64,000 nt of DNA from Prolixibacteraceae bacterium (lineage in GTDB: Bacteria > Bacteroidota > Bacteroidia > Bacteroidales > Prolixibacteraceae), in NCBI GenBank assembly GCA_019856515.1, contig CP082230.1, forward strand, positions 372,001 through 436,000, written 5' to 3'. Under the pieces are notes generated by a model, which did not search any database, was not told the DNA's origin, and saw only the letters and a list, made by a program, of their open reading frames with translations. Both the position numbers and the translations under genes were made by a program. This document shows, one piece after another, positions 58,717-64,000 of the stretch (its first letter is position 1; each line of letters opens with the position of its first letter).

Positions 58717-60249
58717 ATGATCAATAAAAAGAATTTGTTATTACTCTCTTTGGTTACAGCTTCTGTTGGAGTCCAAGCCAAAAAAGAAAAATCAAATGAA
58801 AATCAACAACCTAATGTCGTAATCATATATGGTGACGATGTGGGGTATGCTGATGTTGGTGTTTATGGTAGTAAACTAATCCCTACACCAAATATTGATA
58901 GAATGGCTAATGAAGGGATTGTGTTTACCGATGGACACTGTACTGCATCTACCTGTACTCCTAGTCGATTTTCAATGTTAACAGGAATTTGTGGGTTTCG
59001 GTATAATGCGAATATTTTGCCTCCAGGTGCTCCTCTTCTGATTCCTACTAATATTACCACCTTGCCTAAGGTTTTTCAACAAGCTGGTTATGCCACTGCT
59101 TGCATTGGTAAATGGCATTTAGGACTTGGAAGTAAAGGACATAAGGTTGACTATAATGCAGAGGTTGCTCCTGGCCCTAATGAGATAGGATTTGACTATT
59201 CATATATTCTTCCATCAACAAATGATAGGGTTCCTTGTGTTTATTTGGAGAATCATAAAGTTGAAGGATTGAAAAAGAATGATCCTCTTTATATTGGTCG
59301 TAAGAAAAGTGATGTAGAAGGACATGATAACACACAATATCCTGACGGAAAGGTAAACCCTGAAGCCATGACATACTATAAGAGTATGTATGGACACAAT
59401 AATAGTGTGATCAATGGTATTGGTAGAATAGGGTATCAATCTGGTGGAAAAAGTGCATTATGGAATGATGAGGATATGAGTGATGTTTTTGTTGCAAAAG
59501 CAAAGAAGTACATAAAAAAGCATAAGAAGAAACCATTCTTTTTGTATTATGCAGCCCAAAATATACACGTTCCTCGTACACCTCATAAAAGGTTTCAAGG
59601 TACGACAACATTAGGTTATCGTGGTGATTCGATGGTAGAGTTTGATTGGGTTGTTGGAGAGATACTAAAGACCCTAAAAGAGAATGGTCTTGATGAAAAC
59701 ACAATTGTAATTTTTAGTAGTGATAATGGGCCTGTTTTCAATGATGGTTACGATGATGGGTGTACTGTGAAAACTTCAACTAAAGAGGTGGATAGAGGTC
59801 ATGACCCAACAGGTGTCTATACTGGTGGTAAGTATCGTATCCAAGAAGGTGGTACTCGAGTTCCATTTATTATTAGATGGCCTGGTAAAATCAAACCTGC
59901 AAAATCAAATGCTCTTGTTAGTCAAATAGATTTTTTAAAATCTTTCGCAACTTATTTGAATGTGGATATACCATCAAGAGAAGCCAAAGATAGTCGGGAT
60001 ATGAGAGCCACTTTCTTGGGAGAAGCCAAAGAAAATGCTCCTTATATTGTCGAAGAGGCTCCTGGAAATCAAACTGCATTAAGGCGTGGCGCATGGAAAT
60101 ATATACCGAATCATAAAAGGGGTAAGCGAGTATCTCATGCAGCTCTTTATAATGTAAAGAATGATCCTTCGGAAAAGAATAATCTCATTGAACAATTTCC
60201 TTCTATTGCTAAAGAAATGGAAAATCTACTTCTAAATATTAAGAGATGA
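58717..60249 (+). CDS. S1 sulfatase, S1_15-like
   Basis: This 510-residue sulfatase, last of the operon, has a signal peptide (about 1-21) and the motif C80-T-P-S-R84 in ASTCTPSRFSMLTGICGFRYN. Metal ligands are in YGDDVGYAD and SSDNGPVF. The sequence resembles the gene at 35208-36710 (CTPSR, KWHLGLG/KWHLGMD, GPNEIGFDY/GPNMFGFDY), so the two are likely paralogues of the S1_15 type. A hairpin terminator follows at 60326-60359. Confidence 0.91.
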   Translation: MINKKNLLLLSLVTASVGVQAKKEKSNENQQPNVVIIYGDDVGYADVGVYGSKLIPTPNIDRMANEGIVFTDGHCTASTCTPSRFSMLTGICGFRYNANILPPGAPLLIPTNITTLPKVFQQAGYATACIGKWHLGLGSKGHKVDYNAEVAPGPNEIGFDYSYILPSTNDRVPCVYLENHKVEGLKKNDPLYIGRKKSDVEGHDNTQYPDGKVNPEAMTYYKSMYGHNNSVINGIGRIGYQSGGKSALWNDEDMSDVFVAKAKKYIKKHKKKPFFLYYAAQNIHVPRTPHKRFQGTTTLGYRGDSMVEFDWVVGEILKTLKENGLDENTIVIFSSDNGPVFNDGYDDGCTVKTSTKEVDRGHDPTGVYTGGKYRIQEGGTRVPFIIRWPGKIKPAKSNALVSQIDFLKSFATYLNVDIPSREAKDSRDMRATFLGEAKENAPYIVEEAPGNQTALRRGAWKYIPNHKRGKRVSHAALYNVKNDPSEKNNLIEQFPSIAKEMENLLLNIKR

Positions 60250-60325
60250 TTTGAATGTCACTCTATTTTTAATAGAATCGATCTTATTAAATAAAGGTCT
60301 GTACTATCAAGATAGATCTACAATG

Positions 60326-60359
60326 GGAGATAAATAGAGCTTTCTCTATTCATATCTCC
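60326..60359 (+). terminator. Probable terminator of the glycan operon
   Basis: GGAGATA and AATAGAG (60326-60339) pair with CTCTATT and TATCTCC (60344-60350 and 60353-60359), 14 pairs with a 2-base bulge and a 4-base loop. The following TGTTGTTTTG is only moderately T-rich. It is 77 bases after the last sulfatase. Confidence 0.6.
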
Positions 60360-60582
60360 TGTTGTTTTGTAAAGATTTATTGATAGATGATTCAAGAATT
60401 ATACAGAAAATACATCGCAGTTATCAACTTATTTTGTGATAAATAAGTAGCGTGATGAGTGTCCTGATTTAAGCTAAATTGAAGAATATATTCTTTTATG
60501 TTACACTGTATTAGTTTTAAATATTAGGTAGGCCTTGGCTTGTTGTAAATATTTATTGATAAGAGTATTGTGTGTAAAAAGA

Positions 60583-60606
60583 GAAGCCATCCGAATGGAT
60601 GGCTTC
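60583..60606 (-). terminator. Intrinsic terminator of enolase
   Basis: GAAGCCATCC (60583-60592) and its exact complement (60597-60606) form a 10-bp stem with a 4-base loop. On the minus strand the stem is followed by TCTTTTT. It lies 30 bases after the enolase stop. Confidence 0.9.
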
Positions 60607-60635
60607 AAAAATTGTTTTATAAAGAAGAAATAAAA

Positions 60636-61946
<1,311 letters not shown>

Positions 61947-61981
61947 TTATGTTTATATGTTAAACAGTTATCAGAATTACT

Positions 61982-62056
61982 CTTGTCTATATAGTTAAGA
62001 CAAGGATAGGTCTGAAGCAATATATTTTAAGACCTCTTGGGTAGATAGCCTACCCA
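61982..62056 (-). promoter_or_regulatory. Three-hairpin leader of enolase
   Basis: Three stems lie in a row: CTTGTCT with AGACAAG (61982-61988, 61998-62004), AGGTCT with AGACCT (62008-62013, 62030-62035) and TGGGTAG with CTACCCA (62038-62044, 62050-62056). All three are perfect. They fall within the transcribed leader, 42-116 bases before the enolase ATG, if the promoter at 62161 is used. Confidence 0.55.
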
Positions 62057-62160
62057 TAATGTTTTATTTAAATTCATTTTGATTAGACACCCATCTCGAA
62101 AAACATGTTGTAAAATATACAGCTCGTCATTGGATAAATGGTTGTTTTTTCAAAACAGTA

Positions 62161-62168
62161 CAAATATA
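62161..62168 (-). promoter_or_regulatory. Candidate -7 box of the enolase promoter
   Basis: On the minus strand the bases read TATATTTG, a match to TAnnTTTG. No good TTTG lies 20 bases upstream. If used, transcription starts near 62155 and the enolase leader is about 215 bases long. Confidence 0.4.
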
Positions 62169-62555
62169 CATTTTTACTTTCTGTTTCCCTAGTACTGAAA
62201 GGAGGTTTTTTGCCTGGTTCTTATATTTTTATTGTAAGAATAAAAGTGTGAGTGGATGTGTTTCATAGCAGTAAAATAACATCGCTCACAAGTTTTCAAT
62301 ATGACATTTAGTGACTTTATAGATCAAAAAATTATGTTTTTAGATCACCTGTTGGTCTTCTCGATGTGATTCATTGCCAAATGCCACTTTTGTGTGGCTG
62401 ATTGGGGGAGGGATTAAAGATTGTAATAATCAAACTTAATATGAGTACCGTGAAATAAAAGTTGTAAATGTATTGATTCTCCTGAATCTGTTTTGTAGAG
62501 GGAACTTTTTTCTAGTTCAGACTTTGTGTGATGCGATTTATTGTTTTATTAGAAA

Positions 62556-62619
62556 TGAATGAAAATGTAGTCATTCATCATTTTTGAAAAGAGTGTGAAA
62601 AGCATGTTTCATCACTCTT
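62556..62619 (-). terminator. Hairpins after dnaX
   Basis: Two stems follow the dnaX stop on the minus strand: 62589-62600 with 62607-62619 (12 pairs, one bulge) followed by TTCAAAAATG, and TGAATGA with TCATTCA (62556-62562, 62571-62577). The first is 30 bases after the stop and is the better terminator candidate, though its U-run is weak. Confidence 0.45.
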
Positions 62620-62648
62620 TAAGACTTGCTGTTTGAATAATTATTTTT

Positions 62649-64000
62649 CTATTCAAAATGTAATTGAAAATTCTGAACTAGTTGATGTAGGGCCTCATTT
62701 TCATGAATCATTTCATTTAATGTGGATTGTTTTTCTTGTTCTTCTTTTGACCCTTCTTTTTCAATGATAGATACTTTTGTTTGTATCTTTGTTCTCGCGG
62801 TAAAATATCGTTCAATTCTATCACACAAGTTTTTTGCAATGTCAATGTCTTTGGGAAGTACCTCTAGTTGGAGATCTCTTGTGGATGCAAGTTTTGGGAC
62901 ATGCTGTTGAAAGAAAACTAACTCAGTTGGTTCTTTGATTTTTGTCATGATTTCACTCCAAATGTATGCGATAGAAGTAGGGGTGTGTTGCGTCGGAGTT
63001 TTACTTTGACTGTATTCTGATTCTTTTTCTTCTTTAAGAATTGAAGAGTCAGGTGTGTTTGTAATTCTTACAGTTTTACGGATCTTTTTATTTGATACAG
63101 GTGGAGTGTCAATTTTCTTTGGCTCAGAGTCCTGTTTCGAGATTTCTCTTAAGAACATTGGAGCCAAAGAATCAAATTCTTCCTCATCTACTGAGTCATC
63201 ATCGTTTTTTTTTTTAGTTTGGCATCGAGTTGTGCCAATTTAATGAGAGCAAGCTCGATATGAAGACGTTTGTTTGTCGATGTTTTGTATTGAAAATCAG
63301 ACTCGGAAACAATACGCAAACCTTCAATAAGGAATGGTTGAGAGCACTTTGTCGCTTGTTCTTTATATTGATTCTTTGTGTTGTTGCTTACTTCTAGAAG
63401 TTTAATGGTTACTGTATCACTTGCTACCATTAAATCTCTGAAATGTCGAGCTAATCCCCCAAGGAAATGTTGACCTTCAAATCCTTTCGAAAGAATTTCA
63501 TTAAAGATAAGCATGGTTTTTAAGTAGTCTGCTTCAAGAAACAGATCGATTAGCTTGAAATAGTAGTCGTAATCTAGAACATTCAAGTTCTCTAGTACTT
63601 TCACATAAGTTACTTCGTCTCCACAAAAGCTAACCACTTGATCGAAAATAGATAAAGCATCACGCATGGCACCATCCGCTTTCTGAGCAATGATATTGGC
63701 AGCATCCTCTTCAAGTGAAATAGATTCAAGACTAGCAATGTGTTGTAGATGACTCTCTATGTTCGAAATCTCCATTCTGTTGAAATCGAAAATCTGACAT
63801 CTAGATAAAATAGTGGCTAGAATCTTATGTTTTTCGGTGGTGGCTAGAATAAAGATCGCATGTGCTGGTGGTTCTTCTAATGTTTTTAGAAATGCATTAA
63901 AAGCACTTTGAGATAACATATGTACCTCATCGATGATATAAACACTATATTTGCCTATTTGAGGTGGAATCCTAACTTGGTCGTTGAGAGAACGGATGTC
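62649..64000 (-). CDS. dnaX: DNA polymerase III subunits tau and gamma, partial, with -1 frameshift
   Basis: The gene runs off the right edge. The visible part starts within the AAA+ module just before Walker B (YSVYIIDEVHML), followed by SAFNAFLKTLEEPP, the sensor 1 region ILATTEKHKILATILSRCQ and domains II-III. In the zero frame it ends at a TAG at 63188-63190, just after an A11 run (63205-63215), giving a gamma-like protein ending KLKKKTMMTQ. A -1 shift at the run joins the frame to a further 190 or so residues (KKNDDDSVDEEEF onward) ending at 62649, the tau-specific C-terminus that contacts the polymerase core and DnaB. This matches dnaX in bacteria where ribosomal or transcriptional slippage makes both products. 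Confidence 0.88.
63205..63215 (-). other. A11 slippery sequence in dnaX
   Basis: On the minus strand eleven A residues in a row (read CTA AAA AAA AAA ACG in the zero frame) sit five codons before the zero-frame stop. Reading one A twice, or adding one A during transcription, puts the ribosome into the long tau frame. The stop of the short frame lies 15 bases after the run. Confidence 0.8.

Larger units (their letters stand above)
60250..60635. other. Gene-free region between the glycan locus and enolase
   Basis: These 386 bases separate convergent genes. They hold the probable operon terminator on the plus strand and the enolase terminator on the minus strand. I see no other feature in between. 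Confidence 0.6.

Noticed and set aside
62649..63919. dnaX as a frameshifted pseudogene
   Set aside because: The break falls exactly at an A11 run, both frames are clean to their stops, and both products match known gamma and tau layouts.

Overview
The window looks like chromosomal DNA of a marine, AT-rich member of the Bacteroidota, probably of the Marinilabiliales/Prolixibacteraceae type. Three things point there: a complete Bat (aerotolerance-type) operon, a hybrid two-component regulator of the polysaccharide-utilisation type, and promoters of the Bacteroidota form TTTG-N20-TAnnTTTG. The order is inferred from gene content, not from a marker gene.

Layout. (1) 1-7972, minus strand: moxR, a DUF58 gene, a BatX-like membrane protein, batA, batB, batC, batD and the start of batE, read from a consensus promoter near 8017-8048. 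(2) 8000-16280: an accessory and housekeeping stretch. It holds an unrecognised gene, a 1.1-kb gene-free region with strong inverted repeats, a cold shock protein, a secreted TlpA-like thioredoxin, an isochorismatase-family hydrolase, a secreted CBM9-like protein, an NAD(P)-binding protein, a small membrane protein, a cysteine-rich protein and a ferredoxin-nitroreductase. (3) 16285-22807: a secreted GH2 beta-galactosidase, a methyltransferase and two tandem related lipoproteins of unknown function. (4) 22989-60249, plus strand: a large sulfated-glycan degradation locus. GH127-like and GH29 enzymes precede a 1300-residue hybrid two-component system. After a 740-bp gap comes a near-continuous run of 17 genes: eight S1 sulfatases, two more GH29 enzymes, GH3, GH20, a beta-helix enzyme with a C-terminal PDZ domain, two SGNH/sialate-esterase-like proteins, one alpha/beta-hydrolase esterase and one double esterase. 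(5) 60636-64000, minus strand: enolase with a structured leader, and the 3' part of dnaX with an A11 slippery run.

How the genes work together. The three GH29 enzymes (and perhaps the beta-helix enzyme) would remove L-fucose. The sulfatases and esterases would strip sulfate and acyl groups, and GH2, GH3, GH20 and GH127 would trim side branches. The hybrid two-component system would sense a released oligosaccharide in the periplasm and switch the locus on. An acetylated, sulfated, fucose-rich glycan is the best-fitting substrate, such as algal fucoidan or a sulfated fucosylated animal glycan; this is inference. The window holds no SusC/SusD pair, no recognisable endo-acting fucanase and no sulfatase-maturing enzyme, so those functions must lie elsewhere.
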